A stretch of 64,000 nt of DNA from Micromonospora vinacea (GTDB lineage: Bacteria; Actinomycetota; Actinomycetes; Mycobacteriales; Micromonosporaceae), in assembly GCF_015751785.1 (NCBI RefSeq), contig NZ_JADOTY010000001.1, forward strand, positions 5,580,001 to 5,644,000, in the 5' to 3' direction. The translations under genes and the position numbers were made by a program. The notes beneath the pieces are model-generated. The model saw nothing but the letters and a program-made list of their open reading frames with translations, had not been told where the DNA came from and searched no databases. The number at the start of each line of letters is the position of its first letter. Position 1 is the first letter of the stretch. Of this stretch, positions 24,297-35,200 are shown piece after piece.

Positions 24297-26620
24297 CAGG
24301 CAACGCTCCTGTCGGGCGTGAGGGTGGTGCCGGTCGAGATCTTGGAAGGAAGCCGCCCTTCCAGGGGCCGTTTCGTTCCAAGATCTCCTCGGGCGGGGGC
24401 GTGGGCGTGGGTGAGGTCTTCTAGTTGGTGACGGGGGGCTTTTAGCTGGGTGGCCAGGCGGTTCGCCAGGTGCAGGCGGATCGGGCCGGATTCGCAGTCC
24501 ACAACGACGCAGGGGGCGTTCGTCGCGACCAGGACCTGTGCGGCTGCTGCCGCCCGGTCGAGCGGGCGGGTGCCGGCGGTGGCCCGACCGTCGGTGACGA
24601 TGAGAACCAATGGGCGGCGCTTCGGGTCCCGCAGGCGCTCCACCCGCAACAGGTCCGCGGCGGCGAGCAGGCCCTCGGCCAGCGGCGTACGCCCGCCGGT
24701 GGGCAACTCGGCCAGCCGGGTCGAGGCGGCCAGCACCGACGAGGTCGCCGGCAGCAGGGTCCGGGCACCGGCACCCCGGAACGCGATCACGGCGACCTTG
24801 TCCCGCCGCTGGTACGCGTCGGTGAGCAGGGCGAGCACCGCGTCCTTCACCGTGGCCATCCGCTGCCGGGCGCCCATCGAGCCGCTCGCATCCACCACGA
24901 ACAGCACCAGGTTGCCCTCGCGCCCCTCGCGAACCGCCTCGCGGACGTCGTCCCGGCGCAGTCGCAGCGGACCGGTGAGCCGGCCCCGGGCCGCCTGGTG
25001 CGGCGCGGCGGCGCGGATCGTGGCCGGCAGGTGCAGTGCGCCGACCCGGCCCGCCGGCACCCTTGCCCCGGTGGTGCGGCCCCGCCCGGTGCGGGCCCGC
25101 GACCGTCGGCCCGGCACTCCGTCTCCCAGGCCCGGCGCGGTCAGCACCCGCGCCTTCAGCCCACCCCGGGGTACGGCCACCGGCTGGGACTCGCCGCCGC
25201 GGGTCGGGTCGTCGTCACCCGCCCGCGATTCCCGGCCACCGCGCGGGCGCGCGTCCCGGCCGTCACCACCCCGATCGTCCGCCGAGCGCTGCGACCAGCC
25301 GTCGTCGTCGCCCCGCTCGCCCGTCGGGTGCTGCGGCCAGCCGTCGGCACGGTCCGGCCCGTCGGCACGCCCGTCCGGGCCGGTGCCGTCCCGAGCCGTC
25401 GAGTGCCCGACCGACTCGGGTTCGCCCTGGTCGGCGCCATCGCCACTGCCCTGCGGGCCACTGCCGGCCGGGCCGCCCCCGTTCGGGCCGCCACCGCCGG
25501 CCGGGCCGCCACCGCCGGCCGGGCCGCCACCCTCCGGGCCGCCGCCGTCCGGACCACGATCCTCGGGGCCGCCGTCGGGGCCGTCGTCGTCCGGGTCGTC
25601 GGGGTGGGCGTCCTGGGCGCGCTGCAACGCCTCGTCGAGGCGCTTCTCGTCCAATCCCGGGGTGTCGAACGGGTCGCGGCGGCGGCGGTGCGGCAGGGCC
25701 AACCGGGCGGCCACCCGGACGTCGTCGATGGTGACCCGGTCCCGGCCGTGCCAGGCAGCGTGGGCGAGGGCGGTACGGGCGGTGACGATGTCGGCCCGCA
25801 TCCCGTCCACGTCGAACGCCGCGCACACCTCGGCGATCTGCCGCAACGCGGCGTCCGGCAGTCGTACCCCGGGAAGTCGGCGGCGGGCGGCGGCCACCTG
25901 GCCGGCGATCTCCGCGTCGGCGTCGGCCCAGCGGGCGGCGAAGCCGACCGGGTCCGCGTCGGCGGCCAGCCGGCGGCGGACCACCTCGACCCGGATCTCC
26001 GGGTCCCTGCTAGCGCCCACCTCCACTGTCAGCCCGAACCGGTCGAGCAACTGCGGGCGCAGCTCGCCCTCCTCCGGGTTCATCGTGCCGACCAACAGGA
26101 ACCGGGCCGCGTGGCTGACCGAGACGCCCTCCCGCTCCACGTGGCTGCGACCCATCGCCGCGGCGTCGAGCAGCAGGTCGACGAGGTGGTCGTGCAGCAG
26201 GTTGACCTCGTCGACGTAGAGCACCCCCCGGTGCGCGGCGGCCAGCAGGCCCGGCTCGAAGGCGCGTACCCCCTCGCCGAGTGCCTTCTCCAGATCGAGT
26301 GCCCCGACCACCCGGTCCTCGGCGGCGCCCACCGGCAGCTCGACGAGACGGGCCGGGCGGATCTCGGCGGCGGCGTCGGCCGGGTGCGGGCCGTCCGGGC
26401 AGGCCGGGTCGGGTTCGGCCGGGTCACAGCCGAAGCGGCAGCCGGCCACCCGGCGCACCGGGGGAAGCAGAGCGGCGAGGGCCCGCACCGCTGTGGACTT
26501 GGCGGTCCCCTTCTCACCGCGCACCAGCACCCCGCCGATCGCCGGGGACACCGCGTTGAGCAGCAACGCCAGCCGCATGTCGGCCATGCCGAGCACCGCA
26601 CTGAACGGGTAGATCGTCAC
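24296..26620 (-). CDS. ChlI/ChlD-type fused AAA+/VWA chelatase subunit, partner of CobN
   Basis: 774 residues from the GTG at 26620 (GAAGG upstream). The AAA+ domain has Walker A GEKGTAKS (35-42), Walker B VLYVDE (133-138) and an arginine-finger region ([20 protein letters not shown]). Residues about 350-520 are a disordered Gly/Pro/Asp-rich linker with repeated PAGGGG-like units. The VWA domain has the MIDAS D577-A-S-G-S581. This combines BchI/BchD- or CobS/CobT-like functions in one chain, driving cobalt insertion by CobN, which follows it in pathway and lies 56 bases upstream. The last 30 residues are encoded by a palindromic repeat (24335-24391), so the native C-terminus was probably altered. 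Confidence 0.88.
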   Translation of the reverse strand: MTIYPFSAVLGMADMRLALLLNAVSPAIGGVLVRGEKGTAKSTAVRALAALLPPVRRVAGCRFGCDPAEPDPACPDGPHPADAAAEIRPARLVELPVGAAEDRVVGALDLEKALGEGVRAFEPGLLAAAHRGVLYVDEVNLLHDHLVDLLLDAAAMGRSHVEREGVSVSHAARFLLVGTMNPEEGELRPQLLDRFGLTVEVGASRDPEIRVEVVRRRLAADADPVGFAARWADADAEIAGQVAAARRRLPGVRLPDAALRQIAEVCAAFDVDGMRADIVTARTALAHAAWHGRDRVTIDDVRVAARLALPHRRRRDPFDTPGLDEKRLDEALQRAQDAHPDDPDDDGPDGGPEDRGPDGGGPEGGGPAGGGGPAGGGGPNGGGPAGSGPQGSGDGADQGEPESVGHSTARDGTGPDGRADGPDRADGWPQHPTGERGDDDGWSQRSADDRGGDGRDARPRGGRESRAGDDDPTRGGESQPVAVPRGGLKARVLTAPGLGDGVPGRRSRARTGRGRTTGARVPAGRVGALHLPATIRAAAPHQAARGRLTGPLRLRRDDVREAVREGREGNLVLFVVDASGSMGARQRMATVKDAVLALLTDAYQRRDKVAVIAFRGAGARTLLPATSSVLAASTRLAELPTGGRTPLAEGLLAAADLLRVERLRDPKRRPLVLIVTDGRATAGTRPLDRAAAAAQVLVATNAPCVVVDCESGPIRLHLANRLATQLKAPRHQLEDLTHAHAPARGDLGTKRPLEGRLPSKISTGTTLTPDRSVA
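24335..24391. repeat. Palindromic repeat element, copy A, inside the chelatase-subunit gene
   Basis: GAGATCTTGGAA (24336-24347) pairs perfectly with TTCCAAGATCTC (24376-24387). The centre contains CCCTTCCAGGGG. A second copy (51880-51937) shares GTCGAGATCTTGGAAG and CCCTTCCAGGGGC. This copy is read through by the last codons of the chelatase subunit gene. Confidence 0.85.
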
Positions 26621-26676
26621 TGCGCCTTCTTTCGTTCGCGACTGCGGGGCTCGCAAAACCGGCTCACTCCTCGCGC

Positions 26677-30345
<3,669 letters not shown>

Positions 30346-30491
30346 GGTTGGCTCCGGAAAGTGACGCCCTGGGCCCCCACGAGGGGGGCGACCGGGACGG
30401 TGCGGATGGGTACGGCGTCAGCCGGTACGACGGCCCTAGCGAACGGCGCGCCGACGCGGGCGTCGGGGCCGGTCAGCGGCGGGCGCTCGGC

Positions 30492-30635
30492 TCAGCGGTA
30501 CCGGAAGCCAGCGGCCTGGCGCACGCCGCAGCGGCCGGCCCGAGGCGTGCGGGCGCGACCGGTTCCGGGCGCGGTGCGGCGCCCTGCACACAGATTGTGA
30601 CGATGCTCGTCGATGAATGAGACGCCGTGCGTCAT
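30492..30635 (-). CDS. 47-residue leader ORF between cobalamin riboswitch and cobN
   Basis: Starts at an ATG preceded at ideal distance by GAGGAGG, the best ribosome-binding site in this leader. It begins MTHGVSFIDEHRHNLCAG and then becomes Arg/Gly/Pro-rich. It is not a CbtB cobalt-transporter protein (no membrane helix), and I do not recognise a family. The His/Cys cluster DEHRHNLC near the start could bind metal. Its start lies about 35 bases after the riboswitch B12 box, so it is the first translation start the riboswitch can reach; cobN follows 146 bases later. A translated leader or small metal-binding protein are both possible. Confidence 0.5.
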   Translation of the reverse strand: MTHGVSFIDEHRHNLCAGRRTAPGTGRARTPRAGRCGVRQAAGFRYR

Positions 30636-30669
30636 CGGGTCCTCCTCGGGTGTCCACGCCCTGGGGTAC

Positions 30670-30845
30670 GTCCCGACGGCCGAAGTATCCTGGCTTCCGG
30701 ATCGACGCTCTCCCCCGGCCTTCCAACCGCAGACACACGGCCGTGACTCACGAGGGGGGATCGCTCCCCGGTGACAGTGGCGGGACCGCGTCGGATTCAC
30801 ACCGACTTCCTTCACTGCCGTCAGGCCGCGAATGCTGCCACACCG
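30670..30845 (-). ncRNA. Cobalamin (AdoCbl) riboswitch
   Basis: Read on the minus strand, the core contains GGAAGTCGGTGTGAATCC, GACGCGGTCCC and the conserved GCCACTG box (30775-30781). It ends in the B12 box AGCCAGGATACTTCGGCC (30678-30695). These are the sequence hallmarks of class I cobalamin riboswitches. It lies directly upstream of the leader ORF and the whole cobN-to-cobA operon. The Shine-Dalgarno of the leader ORF begins about 20 bases after the B12 box, and no T-tract terminator is seen. Control of translation initiation (with knock-on transcription effects) therefore seems likelier than attenuation. Confidence 0.93.
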
Positions 30846-30962
30846 CCGCGCCGCCGGTCAACGCCGGTCCGGCTCGACCAGGCGCACGGAACTCATCGAG
30901 ATTCAGCGATTGGTGCGAGCGCGAGTCCGCGCGCCGCAATGCCCCAGATCAATGCTCGACAT

Positions 30963-31033
30963 CCTTTGCTCTGCTTACCTATGTGCACCACACACGGAGC
31001 GTCACCGGTGCGTATAGGTAAGCAGAGCAAAGG
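30963..31033. repeat. Very long perfect hairpin element between divergent genes
   Basis: CCTTTGCTCTGCTTACCTAT (30963-30982) is exactly complementary to ATAGGTAAGCAGAGCAAAGG (31014-31033). After two G-T wobbles the stem continues with GCACC/GGTGC, giving about 27 pairs around a 17-base loop. It is less GC-rich than its surroundings. It lies between the riboswitch promoter region (minus) and the metallo-hydrolase gene (plus), so it cannot terminate either gene. It looks like a dispersed palindromic repeat (REP/MITE-like) or a regulator site. The rest of 30846-31153 shows nothing else recognisable. Confidence 0.85.
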
Positions 31034-31153
31034 GAGGTTGCACCTACCCTGGCCTGCGCCGATCGTCCGGCGGCGCGTTGCCGGCCGACACCCTCACATA
31101 GGATCGGCGATCGCCACACCAGTGTCCGTGATCAATCTCGGAGGTCGATCACC

Positions 31154-31870
31154 ATGGTCGCCCCGCAGTTCCACCACCTCGCCGGTCGGGTCTGGCTCTG
31201 TCCGGGCGATCCGGACCCGGAGGCGGTCCAGGCCGGCGTCGCCGTCGTCGCCGACGAACGCGGCAGTGTGATGATCGACGCCGGGCAGAGCCCCGCGCAC
31301 GCCGGCGACATCCAGGCCGCGCTGGCCGCCGCCGGGCTACCCGAGCCGCGCTGGCTGGTCTACACCCACCATCACTGGGACCACGTGTGGGGCGCCTGCG
31401 CCTGGCCCGGGGTGGAGATCGTCGGGCACGAGACGGCCGTGTCGCTGCTGCGCGCCGAGGCCACCCGGCCGTGGAGCCACCACTACCTGCAGGAGCAGGT
31501 ACGCGCCGATCCCCGCCTCCGCCCGAGCTTTCGGGCACGCGCGCGCGCCATGGCGTCCTGGGAGGGCTTCGCCATCCTGCCGCCGACCCGGACCTTCACC
31601 GACGTGGACGAGCTGCCGGTCGGGGTCCGGCTACGCCACGTCGGCGGGGGGCACGCGCCGGATTCGACAGTGGTGCTGGTGCCCGACTCGGGGGTCATGC
31701 TTCTGGGCGACTGCTTCTACCCGCCGCCGGCACATCTGCGCCGGCCGGAGGACGGCCTCGATCTCGACCTGGTCCGGCGGCTGCTGGACGACACCTACCA
31801 CTGGTACGTCTCCAGTCACGCCGAGCCGATGACGCTCGAGCAGGCCCGCTCAGCCGTCGAGGCTGCCTGA
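31154..31870 (+). CDS. Metallo-beta-lactamase-fold hydrolase
   Basis: 238 residues. The metal motif is THHHWDH (71-77), giving the canonical H-x-H-x-D-H. It also has DERGSVMIDAG before it, VGGGHAPDSTVVLVPDSGVMLLGDCFYPP with the later metal Asp, and HAEP near the C-terminus. This is a glyoxalase-II/lactonase-like cytoplasmic hydrolase with two metal ions; no signal peptide. Substrate cannot be told. ATG start with a GGTCGATCACC leader lacking a strong ribosome-binding site. Confidence 0.85.
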   Translation: MVAPQFHHLAGRVWLCPGDPDPEAVQAGVAVVADERGSVMIDAGQSPAHAGDIQAALAAAGLPEPRWLVYTHHHWDHVWGACAWPGVEIVGHETAVSLLRAEATRPWSHHYLQEQVRADPRLRPSFRARARAMASWEGFAILPPTRTFTDVDELPVGVRLRHVGGGHAPDSTVVLVPDSGVMLLGDCFYPPPAHLRRPEDGLDLDLVRRLLDDTYHWYVSSHAEPMTLEQARSAVEAA

Positions 31871-31881
31871 GCGGACGAGCC

Positions 31882-32217
31882 TCAGCGGGCGTGGCGTTCC
31901 GGGTGGGCGCGGCTCCAGGTCCGCATCCGTTGCGGGTAGCCGGTGCGCGCCGCCTCGTAGAGCGGCACCGCGTGCTTACGGGCGATGGTCCCGGCCGCGC
32001 GGGGCGTTCCGGTACGACGACGGATCCACTCGCCGTCGTGGGCAATCGCCACCACCGTGGTGTCCGTCGCGGTCGTCTCCGGCTCGAGGTAGAACTCCAC
32101 CCCGCGCCGGGTGGCCACGAACGCCTCCAGCGCCGCGAGGTCGTCGCGGGTCGCCTCCCGGTCCAGCTTCGTCGGGGTCGCCTCGGCACCCCGTGACCGC
32201 CGATTGAACCAGCTCAT
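31882..32217 (-). CDS. Conserved hypothetical small basic protein
   Basis: 111 residues from the ATG at 32217 with GAGGAGAGGGG upstream; the longer open frame beyond is a shadow of the sigma-factor gene. It starts MSWFNRRSRG, then helix-forming KLDREATRDDLAALEAFVATRRGVEFYLEPETT. A beta strand TDTTVVAIAHDGEWIRR follows, and the tail is Arg/His-rich with KHAVPLYEAARTGYPQRMRTW. No membrane segment or known motif. Codon use matches its neighbours. It is convergent with the metallo-hydrolase gene (12-base gap). Function unknown. Confidence 0.7.
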   Translation of the reverse strand: MSWFNRRSRGAEATPTKLDREATRDDLAALEAFVATRRGVEFYLEPETTATDTTVVAIAHDGEWIRRRTGTPRAAGTIARKHAVPLYEAARTGYPQRMRTWSRAHPERHAR

Positions 32218-32344
32218 GCCCCACCCCTCTCCTCGACGCCCCTCCAGTGCAGCACCGATTCCTGGCAATACGCTGCACGCCGGATGGGAGACAGCTGACC
32301 TGCCCCGAAAAGTCCTGTGGAACCCGCGGCGGGTGAGCGGTGTC

Positions 32345-32929
32345 ATGACAGTGATCCGAACGGAGGTCTTTCCCCTGGACGACCAGGCGCTCGTTATCCG
32401 CGCTCGGGCAGGTGACCTGGAGGCGTACAACCTCCTGGTCGCCCGGCACACCGCGTCCGCGTACCGGACGGCGGTGCTGCTCGGCGCGGGCTCGGACTCC
32501 GAGGACGTCATCCAGGAGGCGTTCGTGAAGGCGTACCGGAAGTTGTCCCGTTTTCGCGGCGACGCGTCCTTCCGATCGTGGCTGCTCACGATCGTCGCCA
32601 ACGAAACCCGCAACCTGCACCGCTCCCGGGGCCGGCGGGACGGGCTCGTCCTGCGGGCGGCGGCAGCGGACCCGGCGTCCGAGATCGTCGAGGACGACGC
32701 GGTCGGCGCGGTCCTCGCCGGAGAGCGCCGGGCGTCGCTGGTGCAGGCGCTGCGGCAACTGCCGGTACGGGACCGCGAGGTGATCGTCTGCCGGTACTTC
32801 CTCGATCTCACCGAGGAGGAGACGGTGGCGGCTCTGGGCTGGCCCCGGGGCACTGTGAAGTCGCGTACCTCCCGGGCGTTGGCGAAGCTTCGCAGCCTGC
32901 TCGACCGTGAGGAGGTCCGGCATGGGTGA
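32345..32929 (+). CDS. ECF-type RNA polymerase sigma factor
   Basis: 194 residues from the ATG at 32345; a GTG four codons earlier is an alternative. Region 2: LVIRARAGDLEAYNLLVARHTASAYRTAVLLGAGSDSEDVIQEAFVKAYRKLSRFRGDASFRSWLLTIVANETRNLHR. Region 4: ALRQLPVRDREVIVCRYFLDLTEEETVAALGWPRGTVKSRTSRALAKLR. It lacks regions 1 and 3, as in group 4 factors. The stop overlaps the ATG of a single-pass membrane protein gene that is its probable anti-sigma factor. It directs an unknown envelope or stress regulon. Confidence 0.92.
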   Translation: MTVIRTEVFPLDDQALVIRARAGDLEAYNLLVARHTASAYRTAVLLGAGSDSEDVIQEAFVKAYRKLSRFRGDASFRSWLLTIVANETRNLHRSRGRRDGLVLRAAAADPASEIVEDDAVGAVLAGERRASLVQALRQLPVRDREVIVCRYFLDLTEEETVAALGWPRGTVKSRTSRALAKLRSLLDREEVRHG

Positions 32930-33641
32930 CCTCGAACGGGAACTGCGTGACCTCTCCGCCTGGCTGGACACCCCCGATCCGCCCGACGTGACCGCCCGCG
33001 TCCGCGTACGACTCAGCACGCCCGCGCCCCGGCGGCGCCGGTGGCGGTCGCTCGCCGCGGTGGCGCTCGTCACCCTGCTGGTGGCGCTGTTGCCGCCGAC
33101 GCGGGCCGCGATCGCCGACGTCGTCACGGGGCTGCTGCGTTTCGCCGGGGTCAGCATCGCCACCTCACCCACCCCGATGCCGCCCGCCGGCACCGCGTCA
33201 CCGTTGCCCGGGCAGCGGACCGTCGCCCTGGACGAGGCCCAACGGGCGGTGCGGTTCCCGATCCGCCTGCCGGCGAGGCTCGGCCCGCCCGAGCAGGTGC
33301 TGGTCGCCGACCCGGACGCCACGGGCCGGTACCGGGTGGCGACGCTGCTCTACGACGGAGGCACGTTGCGCGTCGACGCGTTCGACGGTCACCTCGACCT
33401 GGCCTTCCACAAGGAGGTCACCCCACCAGGCGCGAACTGGGTCCAGGTCAACGACCACTTCGCCGTCTGGGTCGACGGCCCACACGCCCTGTCCTACGTG
33501 GACCGGGCGGGCGAGATCCGCAGGGAGACCGCCCGGCTGGCCGCCTCGACCCTGATCTGGCAGGACGACGACGTGAGCTACCGGCTGGAGGGCACCTTCA
33601 CCAAGGCCGAGGCGATCGAGATCGCGCGTTCACTGGGCTAG
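32922..33641 (+). CDS. Single-pass membrane protein, probable anti-sigma factor
   Basis: 239 residues, GAGGAGG six bases before the ATG, overlapping the sigma gene. The N-terminal 40 residues are charged (MGDLERELRDLSAWLDTPDPPDVTARVRVRL). One membrane helix (about 45-62, LAAVALVTLLVALLPPT) follows an Arg-rich inside signal. The rest is an extracytoplasmic domain of about 170 residues. The zinc-binding HxxxCxxC motif of ZAS anti-sigma factors is absent. Gene order, overlap and topology support sigma-factor sequestration; the sequence alone does not prove it. Confidence 0.7.
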   Translation: MGDLERELRDLSAWLDTPDPPDVTARVRVRLSTPAPRRRRWRSLAAVALVTLLVALLPPTRAAIADVVTGLLRFAGVSIATSPTPMPPAGTASPLPGQRTVALDEAQRAVRFPIRLPARLGPPEQVLVADPDATGRYRVATLLYDGGTLRVDAFDGHLDLAFHKEVTPPGANWVQVNDHFAVWVDGPHALSYVDRAGEIRRETARLAASTLIWQDDDVSYRLEGTFTKAEAIEIARSLG

Positions 33642-33709
33642 GAACCTGGCGGGCGCGGGCGGTGTCGGAAGGGTGCGACGAGTCGTCGACGCGTACCGGA
33701 AGGGGCGAG

Positions 33710-34225
33710 ATGGGTTCCTGGGGCAGGTTGATGTTGGCATCCTCGATGATCGTGCTGGCGGGGTGCACGCCCACGACCGGCAGCGCCTCGCCGGCGGCGG
33801 GTACGGCCACCACGGCCACCACGGCGAGCACCGCGACCGCCTGCGCGGCGCGGGTCGAGACGGGGTCCCTGCCCGACTGGGCGGACGCCGGGTTCAGTGG
33901 GGACGCGCGGGTTCCGCACGTCTTCGGCGCGAAGGGTGACATCGTGGCGGTGCTGTTCGCCCATCCGCTGCGCCAGGTTCGCAAGGACGGGTCGAACAAC
34001 AAGATCCTCTGGGTGGCCCGCGCCGCCACTACCTCGCCCGACCCGACGGCGCCGGCGACCCTGGTGATCACCGCGAGGCTGGACGGCACCGACACCCGGG
34101 TGACCCGGGAGGTCGCCGGCGGCCCCGGCCCGTCGATCATCGACCTGCCCGAGGCCGGTTGCTGGCGCCTCGACCTGCGCTGGTCCGGGCACACCGACAC
34201 GATGGACCTGGTCTACGCCCCCTGA
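33710..34225 (+). CDS. Putative lipoprotein
   Basis: 171 residues from the ATG at 33710 (GGAAGGGG upstream). Signal peptide MGSWGRLMLASSMIVLAGC with lipobox LAGC (16-19), then a Thr/Ala-rich linker (20-45) and a compact domain rich in beta strands. That domain contains GDIVAVLFAHPLRQVRKDGSNNKILWVAR and ends PEAGCWRLDLRWSGHTDTMDLVYAP. It should be anchored on the outer face of the cytoplasmic membrane. It lies 68 bases after the sigma/anti-sigma pair and may be in its regulon. No enzymatic motif. Confidence 0.78.
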   Translation: MGSWGRLMLASSMIVLAGCTPTTGSASPAAGTATTATTASTATACAARVETGSLPDWADAGFSGDARVPHVFGAKGDIVAVLFAHPLRQVRKDGSNNKILWVARAATTSPDPTAPATLVITARLDGTDTRVTREVAGGPGPSIIDLPEAGCWRLDLRWSGHTDTMDLVYAP

Positions 34226-34256
34226 GCCGGCGCCCCGGCTGTCTAGACTGCCTGGC

Positions 34257-34922
34257 GTGCTGGAGGACGAGCGGGTGGCGGCGGCCCGCAACAACGCCGA
34301 ATGGTGCGACATCGTCTGCGGCAGCCATGGACTGGCCGGCCGTACCGACGCCGCCGCCTGGTCGGTCCCCCACCGTTCGCCACGGTGGTACCCGGACGCT
34401 GTCACAGTGCGGCCGGGCGTCGACGCCGAGGCCCTGCTGGCCCGGATCGACGTGGGTCCCGGCGCGTCGGTGAAGGACAGCTTCGCCGACGTCGACCTGT
34501 CCGGGTACGGGTTTCGGGTGCTCTTCGACGCCCAGTGGATCCACCGGCCGGCGTCGGCCCCGCCGCCCGTCCCGCCGCTCACCCCGGTCAGCACACCCGA
34601 CGAGTTGGCGGCCTGGGCGGCGGCGCACGGCGGTGGGGAGCTGTTCCGCCCCGCGCTCCTGACCGACCCCCGGGTACGGATCCTCGCCCGCCACGACGAC
34701 CGGGGTGTGCTCACCGGTGGAGCGGTGCTCAGCGGCTGCGGCCCGTACGGCGTCTCCAACCTGTTCACCCGCACCGACGACTCCCGGGACATCTGGCGGG
34801 CGGTGTGTGCCACAGTGCCCAACGCGCCGCTGGTCGGCTATGAAACCAGCGCTGACCTGCCGTCGGCGCTCTCCGCTGGCTTCACCGCCACCGGCCCTCT
34901 CCGCGTCTGGTTGCACGCCTAG
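34257..34922 (+). CDS. Conserved hypothetical protein, possibly GNAT-like
   Basis: 221 residues from a GTG. It begins VLEDERVAAARNNAEWCDIVCGSHGLAGRTDAAAWSVPHRSPRWYPDAVTVRPG and ends LPSALSAGFTATGPLRVWLHA. The second half (RILARHDDRGVLTGGAVLSGCGPYGVSNLFTRTDDSRDIWRAV) resembles the strand-loop-helix of a degenerate acetyltransferase fold, but no clear acetyl-CoA site is seen. It is monocistronic and lies immediately upstream of the ileS T-box leader. Function unknown. Confidence 0.65.
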   Translation: MLEDERVAAARNNAEWCDIVCGSHGLAGRTDAAAWSVPHRSPRWYPDAVTVRPGVDAEALLARIDVGPGASVKDSFADVDLSGYGFRVLFDAQWIHRPASAPPPVPPLTPVSTPDELAAWAAAHGGGELFRPALLTDPRVRILARHDDRGVLTGGAVLSGCGPYGVSNLFTRTDDSRDIWRAVCATVPNAPLVGYETSADLPSALSAGFTATGPLRVWLHA

Positions 34923-34954
34923 TGTTCCGGCCACTGGCTCTGCGCGCGGACAGC

Positions 34955-35195
34955 TATGCTGGGCGGCATCGGCACCGATCCGGCCATCACCGGGGAGCCT
35001 CCGGAAGAACGGGCGGTTCGCCGCCCCAGTAGAACCGGACGTAGCGGCACGTCACGTCGCGAAAGTGAGCGGCGCCTGCACCGTCGAGGCGCAAGCGGGG
35101 TGGTACCGCGGAGTCCTGGCCATACGCCCGGCGCTTCGTCCCCGCATGGGCAGTGAGCTGATGCCCTTGCGAGCGGATGTGAAGTGTAGGGAGAA
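34955..35195 (+). ncRNA. T-box leader of ileS
   Basis: The conserved T-box AAGCGGGGTGGTACCGCGG (35093-35111) is followed by an ileS gene. Upstream, GGCCATCACCGGGGAGCC (from 34983) carries a candidate isoleucine specifier ATC at 34986-34988. It lies beside a small CCGG...CCGG stem and AAGAACGG, matching the short Stem I layout of actinobacterial ileS T-boxes. A -10-like TATGCT lies at 34955-34960. No terminator with T-tract occurs before the GTG, so uncharged tRNA-Ile probably controls access to the AGGGAGA ribosome-binding site (translational class). Confidence 0.9.
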
Positions 35196-35200
35196 CGTCG

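Noticed and set aside
30963-31033. Rho-independent terminator
   Set aside because: It lies upstream of both flanking divergent genes and has no T-tract, so no known transcript ends there.
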